From an uncultured Eubacterium sp. (GTDB taxonomy: Bacteria; Bacillota; Clostridia; Peptostreptococcales; Anaerovoracaceae), in assembly GCA_902495595.1 (NCBI GenBank), contig CABUXV010000034.1:1-23693 (forward strand): a DNA stretch of 23,693 nucleotides, given 5' to 3'. How positions within the stretch are numbered: the stretch's first letter is position 1; each line of letters starts with the position of its first letter. The notes below the pieces were generated by a model, which was not told the DNA's origin, made no database searches, and worked only from the letters and a program-made list of their open reading frames with translations. A program made the position numbers and the translations under genes. Positions 15,824 to 22,478 of the stretch are shown in pieces.

Positions 15824-16687
15824 TTATTTTACATCGGCCCAGTTTGCAATCTCACCGGTAAAAATTTTCATAATCTGCTCTGTAGTTAAATCTTCAACGC
15901 TGTTGTCATTGTTTACTATTACTGCTATACCATCAAGAGCAATTTCCTGACTTGTAAGACCCTGGCTCTTTTCTTCGTCTTCGAGAGCTCTTGATGCCAT
16001 ACCTATATCACAAACACCTTCACTTGTGCTCTGTATTCCTGCGCCTGAACCAGTCTGCTGAATTTCAATTGTAACTCCGCTGTTAAGTTCCTTGTATTTG
16101 TCTGCAAGCACTTCCATTACCGGCGATACTGATGTTGAACCTGCCAGAGTAATAGTTCCTTTGAGTCCGCTTGCTTTGTAGCTCTCTGCTTTATCGTTTG
16201 TCATTATATAACCTTCTTCTTCAACAATTGACTGTCCTTCTGAACTCATGATGAAGTTGATGAAATCCTGTGGCAGCTCAGCAACATCACCCTTTGTTAC
16301 GATGTTAAAAGGTCTCTGGAGTTTATAATCACCGCTTTTTACATTGTCTACAGTAGCTTCAACACCGTCAACTTTTACAGCCTTTACCGAATCATCTAAA
16401 GAACCCAGTGAAATATAACCTATAGCTGCAGCATTTCCTGCTACTGACTGAGTTACAACTGATGTACTGTTGGATATCTCTGCGGAATCTACTGTCTTAT
16501 CAACATCATCCTGAAGAACTCCTGTCAGCTCTGTGAAAGCATCTCTTGTACCGGACCCTTCTTCTCTTGAAATTACCGTAATATCTTTTCCATCCGCGCT
16601 GTTGCTTCCTCCGCAGCTAGCCAAACCGAAAACCATAACAGCAGCTAAACTTACCGTAATAATCTTTGATAATCTGCTTTTCTTCAT
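15824..16687 (-). CDS. pstS: Phosphate-binding lipoprotein PstS with swapped half order (circular permutant)
   Basis: 287 residues. A lipoprotein signal is present with lipobox LASC and C25 as the acylated residue. The mature protein contains both halves of a PstS fold but in reverse order. Residues 35-170 carry ISREEGSGTRDAF (39-51), AAIGYISLGSLDDSVKAV and PQDFINFIMSSEGQSIVEEEGYI, which normally form the C-terminal half. Residues 177-287 carry ITLAGSTSVSPVMEVLA, QTGSGAGIQ, CDIGMASR, IALDGIAVIVN and IMKIFTGEIANWADVK, which are normally N-terminal. The protein stops exactly where a normal PstS would continue into the SREEGSGTR part. All phosphate-contact loops (GSTSV, SGAGI, EGSGTR) remain. 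It leads the pst-pho operon behind Pho-box-like repeats, with AGGAG 9 bases before the ATG. Confidence 0.93.
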   Translation of the reverse strand: MKKSRLSKIITVSLAAVMVFGLASCGGSNSADGKDITVISREEGSGTRDAFTELTGVLQDDVDKTVDSAEISNSTSVVTQSVAGNAAAIGYISLGSLDDSVKAVKVDGVEATVDNVKSGDYKLQRPFNIVTKGDVAELPQDFINFIMSSEGQSIVEEEGYIMTNDKAESYKASGLKGTITLAGSTSVSPVMEVLADKYKELNSGVTIEIQQTGSGAGIQSTSEGVCDIGMASRALEDEEKSQGLTSQEIALDGIAVIVNNDNSVEDLTTEQIMKIFTGEIANWADVK

Positions 16688-16755
16688 TTCTCTTTTCTCC
16701 TATCTTTCATTTGATTTGATATGTACTAATTATTCTTCTCTTTTGTACGATTTGT

Positions 16756-16810
16756 ATTATAATTTTTCAATGTTAAATACAAAATCTTTCTTTTGTAAAA
16801 TCTACGTAAA
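16756..16810 (-). promoter_or_regulatory. Pho-box-type promoter of the pst-pho operon
   Basis: Read on the minus strand: TTTACG (16810-16805), TTTACA 11 bases on (16799-16794), TTTAAC 22 bases further on (16777-16772), then TATAAT (16761-16756). The intermediate 11-base position (16788-16783, AAGATT) fits poorly. Eleven-base spaced TT(A/T/C)ACA-like repeats just upstream of a -10 box without a good -35 are what is known for PhoP-activated promoters. Confidence 0.65.
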
Positions 16811-16828
16811 ATAATATATGTATTCTTA

Positions 16829-16872
16829 CAAATAAAAATAACGTGAACCTATATATCACAAACATTCACGTT
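16829..16872 (-). terminator. Terminator-like hairpin after the nuclease gene, built from the last repeat
   Basis: AACGTGAA (16840-16847) pairs with TTCACGTT (16865-16872), an 8-bp stem with a 17-base loop. On the minus strand ATTTTTATTTG follows. Its right arm is the conserved end of repeat unit 1. It could end transcription coming through the nuclease gene and the array. Confidence 0.5.
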
Positions 16873-17039
16873 ACAATGTCACCCTCAAATTAACCTATAT
16901 ATACTATGAAATAGTTTTCACGTTACAGAATTACTTTAAAATAAAAAAAACATAACCTATAACAATAATAGCGACTGCTTTACGTTACAAATAAATTGTA
17001 TTTGTAACCTGTATGATGCGATTTTACATTTCACGTTAA
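16846..17039. repeat. Array of four degenerate 29-35 bp repeats
   Basis: Units lie at 16846-16874, 16892-16926, 16954-16988 and 17006-17039 (29, 35, 35 and 34 bases). On the plus strand each begins AACCTrTA and ends TTyACGTTA(C). The middle 12-20 bases differ in every unit. Gaps of 17, 27 and 17 bases separate the units. A T precedes AACCT in units 2-4, so the GTTA end of one unit can pair with the TAAC start of the next. The best case is GTTACAAAT (16984-16992) with ATTTGTAAC (17000-17008), a 9-bp stem. The nuclease gene's stop codon lies inside the last unit. The function is unknown. The rest of the 343-base gap between pstS and the nuclease holds the Pho promoter. Confidence 0.75.
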
Positions 17040-17837
17040 AATTATATCTTTCATATATCTGCCTATTATGTCTATCAAAATTTCCTCTGATATTATATCA
17101 TCCTCGTATGTGCAAATTAGATTCTTATTGGTTTTGTATCCTGCCTGTCTGTATTTTTCTATTTTCAAATACGAGTTCAAAGCATAATTTTTATCATTCA
17201 TAAGTCCAAAATGTTCCCATAAAATGAAGTTTCCATCACTGCACAATATCGTAAAGTCAGGATAATAATGTTTACCCTCTGCAAAAAACTCTGCTTCATA
17301 TCTAAATACCACGCCTAAATCATTTAGCACATCCGCAATCATTCGTTCAGATTTTGACCTGACAAATATACCGCTTCTCGTTCTGTATTTCAAATTTTCA
17401 GATTTATATTGATTTCTCTTGCCACAGTTATTCTTCCATAAAATTTGTTCTTTGCAGAATTTATAATCCTCTTCAGGAAAAATATATTGAAGCCTTTCAT
17501 AAGTAACTTTATGCAAATATTTTTTATTTGACTGGCTTCTTTTCTCACAAGTTTCAATAGCAGCTTTCAAGACTTCACAGTTAACTTTGTATTGAGCAAT
17601 CTGATTCTTTATAAAACATTTTCTCGCCAGTATTCTCTGCATCTCTTTGTCACTCATTATACTTTTCTCAATATCGCCATTCTTTTTATACACCAAAAAT
17701 CGAGAAGAAGTTTTCTTTATTACAAGCTCACCCTTAGGCATTGCCTTTATTTCTCTGCTTAATTTCTCTATTTTATTTTTCTCTGTCAAAAACAAATTTT
17801 TTAATTCATGTAAAGTATAATCTAAAACATATCGCAT
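17031..17837 (-). CDS. Orphan PD-(D/E)xK nuclease-like protein
   Basis: 268 residues. Residues 1-135 are lysine/glutamate-rich helices, probably coiled coil (LTEKNKIEKLSREIKAMPKGEL; ARKCFIKNQIAQYKVNCEVLKAAIETCEKR). Residues 150-250 look like a PD-(D/E)xK fold: FVRSKSERMIADVL with E164, then KHYYPDFTI with D194, then ILWEHFG with E208 and H209, then a helix with K225 and LICTYEDD. The usual E-x-K lysine is not at E208+2 (F210). The SKSE...YPDFTI...WEHFG set recurs in hypothetical proteins of gut Clostridia and in helicase-linked nuclease domains. ATG at 17837 is preferred: AGGTGAGG lies 6 bases upstream; the GTG at 17849 lies inside that site. It has its own promoter and no methylase, helicase or transposase partner. 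DNA cleavage is inferred. Confidence 0.65.
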   Translation of the reverse strand: MRYVLDYTLHELKNLFLTEKNKIEKLSREIKAMPKGELVIKKTSSRFLVYKKNGDIEKSIMSDKEMQRILARKCFIKNQIAQYKVNCEVLKAAIETCEKRSQSNKKYLHKVTYERLQYIFPEEDYKFCKEQILWKNNCGKRNQYKSENLKYRTRSGIFVRSKSERMIADVLNDLGVVFRYEAEFFAEGKHYYPDFTILCSDGNFILWEHFGLMNDKNYALNSYLKIEKYRQAGYKTNKNLICTYEDDIISEEILIDIIGRYMKDIILT

Positions 17838-17863
17838 AATATCCCTCACCTTCCATTGGTAAT

Positions 17864-17892
17864 ATTTTACATTTATTGGCAGTATCAGTCAA
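17864..17892 (-). promoter_or_regulatory. Sigma-A promoter of the nuclease-like gene
   Basis: On the minus strand, TTGACT (17892-17887), a 17-base spacer and TAAAAT (17869-17864), about 27 bases before the chosen start codon. It shows that the gene is a separate transcription unit from nadE. Confidence 0.75.
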
Positions 17893-18002
17893 TATAATAG
17901 AGAAAAATTGTTCAAGACGGAATCAAAGATTCCTTGGCATACATTTCACTCTCAAATCGGTTACCCTTCAAAGAGGTATTTCTTTTTTATTACGTCCATA
18001 AT

Positions 18003-18037
18003 AAAAAACGTGAACGCAGCCTTTCACCAGTTCACGT
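18003..18037 (-). terminator. Terminator of the hydE-nadE operon
   Basis: ACGTGAAC (18008-18015) pairs with GTTCACGT (18030-18037), with a 14-base loop. On the minus strand TTTTTTAT follows the stem, giving a clear rho-independent terminator 33 bases after nadE. The stem shares ACGTGAA with the repeats on the far side of the nuclease gene. Confidence 0.8.
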
Positions 18038-18069
18038 AAATATCAATATTTATTTTTTAAAACAAATCA

Positions 18070-18816
18070 CTATTCAGGCTTATACTCAAATGCAGGCATC
18101 ATTTCCAGTTTAAAAAGATTCATTTCATGCATGCGGTCTATTTTCTTTCGTATTTCCTCATCCTCGCATACACCCTCTCTTATATACTTGTCCAGCACTG
18201 CATAACTGAAACCCAGATTATCCTCATCGGTAAGTCCGCAAAGCCCGTCAATCGGTACTTTGTCCACAAAAATATCGGGCAGATTAAGAGCTCTTCCTAT
18301 GGCCTTTACCTCCTGAACGGTGAATTTAGAAAGAGGGCTGAAATCGCCTGCCATATCACCATATCTTGTAGAATAACCCACCCAGTCTTCCGACAGATTG
18401 CAGGTATTTGCCACCCTGCCGTTTACACTCTGGGATACTGCGTAAAGTACCGCCATTCTGAGTCTGGGAGGAAGATTCACCTTTGCCTGTCCCTCAAACG
18501 TTTCAAAATGCTTTTTAAGCTCGCCCACTACTCCATCGTAAGCATCCTTTATATTCACAACTACGCTATCTATGCCGAGATGTTCTGCAAGCTTATGAGA
18601 AACATCTATGTCAAACTGTTCTCCGTTAGGCATCATAACACCCATTACACGGTCTTTGCCTAAGGCTTCCGTACACAGCGCCGCAACTACGGAGCTGTCC
18701 TTTCCACCGGAAAGACCTATTACAGCTTTACAGTCTTTTCCATTTGCTTCAAACCACTTACCTATCCAGTTTACAACATCATTTTTAGCTTTTTCAGCAT
18801 TAAAAGTCATCTTCAA
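18070..18816 (-). CDS. nadE: Ammonia-dependent NAD+ synthetase
   Basis: 248 residues. It makes NAD+ from deamido-NAD with ATP and ammonia. The PP-loop SGGKDSS is at 36-42. NTCNLSEDWVGYSTRYGDMAGDFSPLSKFTVQEV is the diagnostic NAD-synthetase block binding deamido-NAD and Mg-ATP. No glutaminase domain is fused at the N-terminus, so free ammonia is the expected nitrogen source. It starts 9 bases after the nicotinamidase gene and ends the operon before a strong terminator. Confidence 0.95.
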   Translation of the reverse strand: MKMTFNAEKAKNDVVNWIGKWFEANGKDCKAVIGLSGGKDSSVVAALCTEALGKDRVMGVMMPNGEQFDIDVSHKLAEHLGIDSVVVNIKDAYDGVVGELKKHFETFEGQAKVNLPPRLRMAVLYAVSQSVNGRVANTCNLSEDWVGYSTRYGDMAGDFSPLSKFTVQEVKAIGRALNLPDIFVDKVPIDGLCGLTDEDNLGFSYAVLDKYIREGVCEDEEIRKKIDRMHEMNLFKLEMMPAFEYKPE

Positions 18817-18825
18817 TCACCTCTT

Positions 18826-19353
18826 CTATCCGTTTAATATTTCTATCTGGCACATATCCATCGCTTTAAGCGCAGTCCTGTGCGTCTCCGGCATAACTCC
18901 TGCACAGCAGGAAGCATCTACTTTTACGGGAATCTCCAAAAATTTTGCCTTGATAAGCATCGCATTGGAAATAACACATATATCCGTACAAAGTCCTACA
19001 AGCTCAATGTGCTCAAGCGGTGTCTGGCTGTTTATCTCCTCCAGCTTATCCACCAGCTCGTACGAACCAAATGAAGGTTTATCTATAACAATGCTTCCTC
19101 CCACCTTAAGTTTGGAAGAAATTTTCCATCCGGAAGTCCCCTTTATGCAATGCTTTACAGGAAGTTTCATGCCTTCCTGCGTTTCAAGATAATCTTCACC
19201 GTGAGTGTCCCTTGTAAATATTATTGTATCTCCGGCTTTCCTGTATTCCTCTATTTTCTTCTTTACCCTCGGAACTATTGCTACCGCTTCATTGGTTCCC
19301 AGAACACCGTTTATAAAATCTTTCTGCATGTCTACGACGATAAGAGCTTTCAT
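18826..19353 (-). CDS. pncA: Nicotinamidase-like cysteine hydrolase
   Basis: 175 residues of the isochorismatase-like fold. The catalytic triad reads D8 (VVDMQKDF), K92 (VIDKPSFGSYEL) and C126 (CTDICVISNA). The likely metal ligands are D49, H51 (RDTHGEDY) and H68 (PVKHCIKGT). This pattern fits nicotinamidase, which turns nicotinamide into nicotinate for NAD salvage. The adjacent nadE, 9 bases downstream, supports this over isochorismatase or other amidase roles. It starts 10 bases after the metallo-hydrolase gene, so it belongs to the hydE-nadE unit. The symbol depends on this context. Confidence 0.82.
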   Translation of the reverse strand: MKALIVVDMQKDFINGVLGTNEAVAIVPRVKKKIEEYRKAGDTIIFTRDTHGEDYLETQEGMKLPVKHCIKGTSGWKISSKLKVGGSIVIDKPSFGSYELVDKLEEINSQTPLEHIELVGLCTDICVISNAMLIKAKFLEIPVKVDASCCAGVMPETHRTALKAMDMCQIEILNG

Positions 19354-19363
19354 ACTAACCTCC

Positions 19364-20287
19364 TTATACCTCTTTAAGAGCGGCTTTAATGGTATTTTTC
19401 GTATTGATTAAAAAAGCTTCTATAGGCTGTTCTTTTTCCATGACAGGTTTCCACATTCTCTCCTTAAACTTTTCCAACATCTCTTCCTGAGTAAATCCCT
19501 TTTCTTTCATATCCTTTACGAGTCTTATCTTCTCCATACATTCATCCTCAAACATCTGCCAGTACTCATTATTAAAATCCTCAGGAATCAATCCGAAATG
19601 AGGAAGACATATACGCTTCGCACCGTAATTACGGCATTTTTCCAAAGATTCAAAAGCATCCTTAAAACTTTTCAGTATGGGCGTACATATCTGAAACTCC
19701 GCTTCTATAAGCCCTGTACTTTCACTTGCAAATAATATGCTTAAAGGCTCCAAGACATAACTCATCGAACAGTCTGTATGACCTTTTGTCTCTAATGCAG
19801 TAATGGTTTCCTCTCCCAGAGAAACCGTATCCCCGTCCTTTAACGCTATATCGACTTTAAGATTTTCCACGGAAATTTCCATATCGCTCTCAGGAATATA
19901 AAGTTTTCTTGCCGCCGTTCCCAATGTCTTCATCAAAGCTTTCGCATTTGGTCTTTTGAGAATTTCCCTGCAATGCTCGCTTCCGTAAATTACTGCATCG
20001 GGAAACTCACTTATCACATAAGGCAAAGCGCCCATATGGTCATAGTGGGAATGAGTCAGAAAAACACAATTTAATGATTTCCTGCCCTCGTCCTTTAATC
20101 TCTTTTTTATATTTAAAACCATATCACCGCCGCAGTACGCCATACCGCAGTCTATTAAAGCAGTTTTTTCACTTCCTATTATCAGTATTGCTTCTCCTCC
20201 GTGGCCTGCTGTAACTCTATAAACACTTCCAGCAAATCCGAATCTGTCAAAATCAAGTCCGAATACTTCAAGCTCTTCTGAATTCAT
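19364..20287 (-). CDS. Metallo-beta-lactamase-fold hydrolase
   Basis: 307 residues. The metal motif is HSHYDH (79-84: H79, H81, D83, H84), with a third-site histidine in KGHTDCSM and a later PHFG. The N-terminal beta strands (RVTAGHGGEAILIIGSEKTALIDCG) and the helical C-terminal tail are typical of glyoxalase-II-like hydrolases. A two-metal site and hydrolysis of an ester, thioester or phosphodiester are expected, but the substrate cannot be named. It overlaps the hydE stop (ATGA) and is followed 10 bases later by pncA, so it is cotranscribed with both. Confidence 0.85.
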   Translation of the reverse strand: MNSEELEVFGLDFDRFGFAGSVYRVTAGHGGEAILIIGSEKTALIDCGMAYCGGDMVLNIKKRLKDEGRKSLNCVFLTHSHYDHMGALPYVISEFPDAVIYGSEHCREILKRPNAKALMKTLGTAARKLYIPESDMEISVENLKVDIALKDGDTVSLGEETITALETKGHTDCSMSYVLEPLSILFASESTGLIEAEFQICTPILKSFKDAFESLEKCRNYGAKRICLPHFGLIPEDFNNEYWQMFEDECMEKIRLVKDMKEKGFTQEEMLEKFKERMWKPVMEKEQPIEAFLINTKNTIKAALKEV

Positions 20288-21321
20288 GTTTCCTTCCTCC
20301 TGTCTCCTCTGTCTGTTACTATCTTAAAACCGATTTTTCTTACGCGTTCTTCAAGTTCATCTTTATATTCAGCAGCTTCCATACCTGTACATATCTTATT
20401 ATCGTAAAGGCTGTACTTTCCCCTTACCCGGGCAGGCGATAAATTCGGCATGAGTACGTTTGCTCCGGCCAAAAGTCCAAGCTCTCTTCCCCTCTCTGAT
20501 ATTGTTCCAAGCGCTGTAGTTGATGGAATAAGTATATCAGGAAAAATTATCCTGATTATTCCTATCATACGCAGGGTCAGTTTAAAATTTCCGTTTTTAA
20601 ACCCGCTAAAAGGAGTATCTTTATGGCTTATATACGGACCTATGCCTACCATGTCCGGCTTTAGTTTTTGTAAAAAACTTATATCTTCAATCAAATTATC
20701 AGCAGTTTGATAAGGAGAACCTACCATAAATCCCGAGCCAACCTGATAACCTATTTCTTTCAAATCCCAGAGACATTTTTTCCTGCTCGAAAGACTAAGG
20801 TTTGAAGGATGCAGCTTTTTGTAATGTTTTTCATCTGCTGTTTCATGGCGAAGCAGATATCTGTCTGCCCCCGATTCATAAAAAGCCTGGTAAGCTTCCT
20901 TTGATTTTTCTCCCAATGACAAAGTTATCGCACAGTCAGGGAAATTTTTCCTGATACTTCTCACAATACTGCATATTCGTTCGTCCGTAAAATGAGTATC
21001 TTCTCCTCCCTGAAGGACAAAGGTACGAAATCCCAGCTCATAACCCTTACGGCAGCAAAAAAGAATTTCCTCTTCCGTGAGCCTGTATCTTTGCGCGCAG
21101 GTATTACTTCTTCTTATACCACAGTAATAACAGTCATTTTTACAGTAACTGCTGATTTCAATCAATCCTCTTATATAGACATCTTTTCCGTAATATCTTT
21201 CTCTAAGCTTTAATGCCTCCGCAAAAATTTCTTCATCGTATAACTCAGTCTGTATGATTTCCTTAAATTTATCATCGGCTAAATCGCCGTTTTTTTTCAA
21301 AAGTTCAATTAATCTGCTCAT
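20284..21321 (-). CDS. hydE: [FeFe]-hydrogenase H-cluster maturase, radical SAM HydE
   Basis: 345 residues. The radical SAM cluster motif is C60, C64, C67 (SSYCKNDCYYCGIR). The HydE signatures RYRLTEEEIL, TFVLQGGEDTHF, DRYLLRHETADEKHYKKLHP and VGSGFMVGSPYQT follow in order. HydE helps to build the 2Fe subcluster with HydG and HydF, neither of which is in this window. Biotin synthase and PylB are relatives, but the RHETA and GSGFMVG blocks point to HydE. No clear Shine-Dalgarno site precedes the ATG. The gene overlaps the downstream metallo-hydrolase by 4 bases and heads the operon ending in nadE. Confidence 0.92.
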   Translation of the reverse strand: MSRLIELLKKNGDLADDKFKEIIQTELYDEEIFAEALKLRERYYGKDVYIRGLIEISSYCKNDCYYCGIRRSNTCAQRYRLTEEEILFCCRKGYELGFRTFVLQGGEDTHFTDERICSIVRSIRKNFPDCAITLSLGEKSKEAYQAFYESGADRYLLRHETADEKHYKKLHPSNLSLSSRKKCLWDLKEIGYQVGSGFMVGSPYQTADNLIEDISFLQKLKPDMVGIGPYISHKDTPFSGFKNGNFKLTLRMIGIIRIIFPDILIPSTTALGTISERGRELGLLAGANVLMPNLSPARVRGKYSLYDNKICTGMEAAEYKDELEERVRKIGFKIVTDRGDRRKET

Positions 21322-21329
21322 ATTTCATA

Positions 21330-21359
21330 ATTATAACGGATTTACCATGATAATGCCAT
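21330..21359 (-). promoter_or_regulatory. Possible promoter of hydE
   Basis: On the minus strand TATAAT is at 21335-21330, only 8 bases before the ATG. The -35 region reads TGGCAT, which is poor. A small ATGCC/GGCAT hairpin (21353-21368) covers it. If used, transcription would start at or just before the start codon. Confidence 0.3.
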
Positions 21360-21380
21360 AAAAGGCATATAAATTTTAAC

Positions 21381-21433
21381 AAACAAAAACTGTCTTCATT
21401 TCGCATCTCACACTGCGAAATAAAAACAGTTTT
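21381..21433 (-). terminator. Terminator of cysK
   Basis: AAAACTGT (21386-21393) pairs with ACAGTTTT (21426-21433). Inside, ATTTCGCA (21398-21405) pairs with TGCGAAAT (21414-21421). On the minus strand the stem ends in TTTTTGTTTG. Confidence 0.75.
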
Positions 21434-21458
21434 CAAATTATATTATCTATATCGGCAA

Positions 21459-22388
21459 TTAGCCGAAAAGAGGAGTCGAATAATACCTGTCTGCAGTATC
21501 AGGAAGAAGTACAACTATGGTTTTTCCCCTGTTTTCCGGACGTTTAGCCTGCTGAAGCGCTGCATAAAAGGCAGCCCCCGATGAAATTCCTACAAGTATG
21601 CCTTCTTCTTTGGCCAGTTCCTTACCATATATAAAGGCATCATCATTTTCAATTTTCATAACTTCATCATATATACCGGTATTCAGCACCTCGGGCACGA
21701 ACCCAGCACCTATACCCTGAATCTTATGTGCTCCGCTCTTTCCCTCGGAAAGAACAGGCGATGTTGCCGGTTCTACCGCAACTATTTTTATATCGGGATT
21801 TTTTGATTTTAAATACTCTCCCGTTCCTGTAAGCGTTCCGCCTGTACCAACTCCAGCAACAAATATGTCTATTTGACCGTCAGTATCTTCCCATATTTCA
21901 GGACCCGTTGACTGCATATGAGCCTTAGGATTTGCAGGGTTTACGAATTGTCCCGGTACAAAGCTGTTCTCAATGCTCTCTGCCAGTTCATCGGCTTTTT
22001 CTATAGCCCCAGTCATTCCTTTGGCTCCCTCTGTCAAAACTATCTCAGCCCCATAAGCTTTGAGAATATTCCTTCTTTCAATACTCATTGTTTCAGGCAT
22101 AGTCAATATTATCCTGTATCCTTTTGAAGCAGCTATAGCTGCAAGACCTATACCTGTATTTCCTGAAGTGGGCTCTATTATTACAGAACCGTCTTTTAAT
22201 ATTCCTCTATTCTCTGCATCTTCTATCATCGACTTTGCTATTCTGTCTTTAACACTTCCTGCCGGATTCAAATATTCAAGTTTAACTATAAGTCTGGCTT
22301 CAAGTTTATGCTTCTTTTCTATATTTACCGCCTCTACCAGAGGAGTGTTTCCTATTAAATCCAAAATCCCTTTATTTATCTTAGCCAT
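21459..22388 (-). CDS. cysK: Cysteine synthase (O-acetylserine sulfhydrylase)
   Basis: 309 residues. A PLP enzyme making cysteine from O-acetylserine and sulfide. The PLP lysine is K47 in PAGSVKDRIA. The substrate loop TSGNTGIG and the phosphate-binding GTGGTLTG follow, and the C-terminal ISSGAAFYAAL is typical. The length is that of CysK; no regulatory CBS domain is fused. It starts behind GGGAGG and its own consensus promoter, downstream of metY, so sulfide can flow to either cysteine or homocysteine. CysM-like use of other sulfur donors cannot be excluded. Confidence 0.95.
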   Translation of the reverse strand: MAKINKGILDLIGNTPLVEAVNIEKKHKLEARLIVKLEYLNPAGSVKDRIAKSMIEDAENRGILKDGSVIIEPTSGNTGIGLAAIAASKGYRIILTMPETMSIERRNILKAYGAEIVLTEGAKGMTGAIEKADELAESIENSFVPGQFVNPANPKAHMQSTGPEIWEDTDGQIDIFVAGVGTGGTLTGTGEYLKSKNPDIKIVAVEPATSPVLSEGKSGAHKIQGIGAGFVPEVLNTGIYDEVMKIENDDAFIYGKELAKEEGILVGISSGAAFYAALQQAKRPENRGKTIVVLLPDTADRYYSTPLFG

Positions 22389-22436
22389 TTTGCGCCTCCC
22401 ATTCCTACGCCTATCCTATAGGTTTCGTATGATTAA

Positions 22437-22465
22437 ATTTTATTATCTGCTGTCTTAATTGTCAA
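22437..22465 (-). promoter_or_regulatory. Sigma-A promoter of cysK
   Basis: On the minus strand TTGACA (22465-22460), a 17-base spacer and TAAAAT (22442-22437). The 42-base leader contains CCTATAGG, a short palindrome, and the GGGAGG ribosome site. No T-box or S-box fold is seen in this short leader. Confidence 0.8.
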
Positions 22466-22478
22466 TACCTTAATTTAT

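Noticed and set aside
15824..16687. pstS as a truncated pseudogene
   Set aside because: Both halves and all binding loops are present, the reading frame is intact, and the promoter and ribosome site are good; the order is permuted, not lost.
16846..17039. CRISPR array
   Set aside because: The repeats are degenerate in sequence and length (29-35), the gaps vary from 17 to 27 bases, only the unit ends are conserved, and no cas gene is present.
16846..17837. Type III (ToxIN-like) toxin-antitoxin pair
   Set aside because: The protein does not look like ToxN, is much longer, and the repeats follow rather than precede the gene. The idea of an RNA partner is kept only as one option in the findings.
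18127..18663. 178-residue plus-strand frame opposite nadE
   Set aside because: It is antisense to a clear nadE, with no ribosome site and an implausible Cys/Tyr/Ile-rich composition. The same holds for frames at 18608-19192, 12545-13030, 6954-7433 and 12018-12353.
21451..21467. Hairpin CGGC/GCCG at the end of cysK as a terminator
   Set aside because: It is only 4-5 bp, spans the stop codon and lacks a T-run; the stem at 21386-21433 is the better terminator.
22389..22440. T-box or SAM riboswitch before cysK
   Set aside because: The leader after the promoter is only about 42 bases, too short for either, and shows no T-box or K-turn motif.
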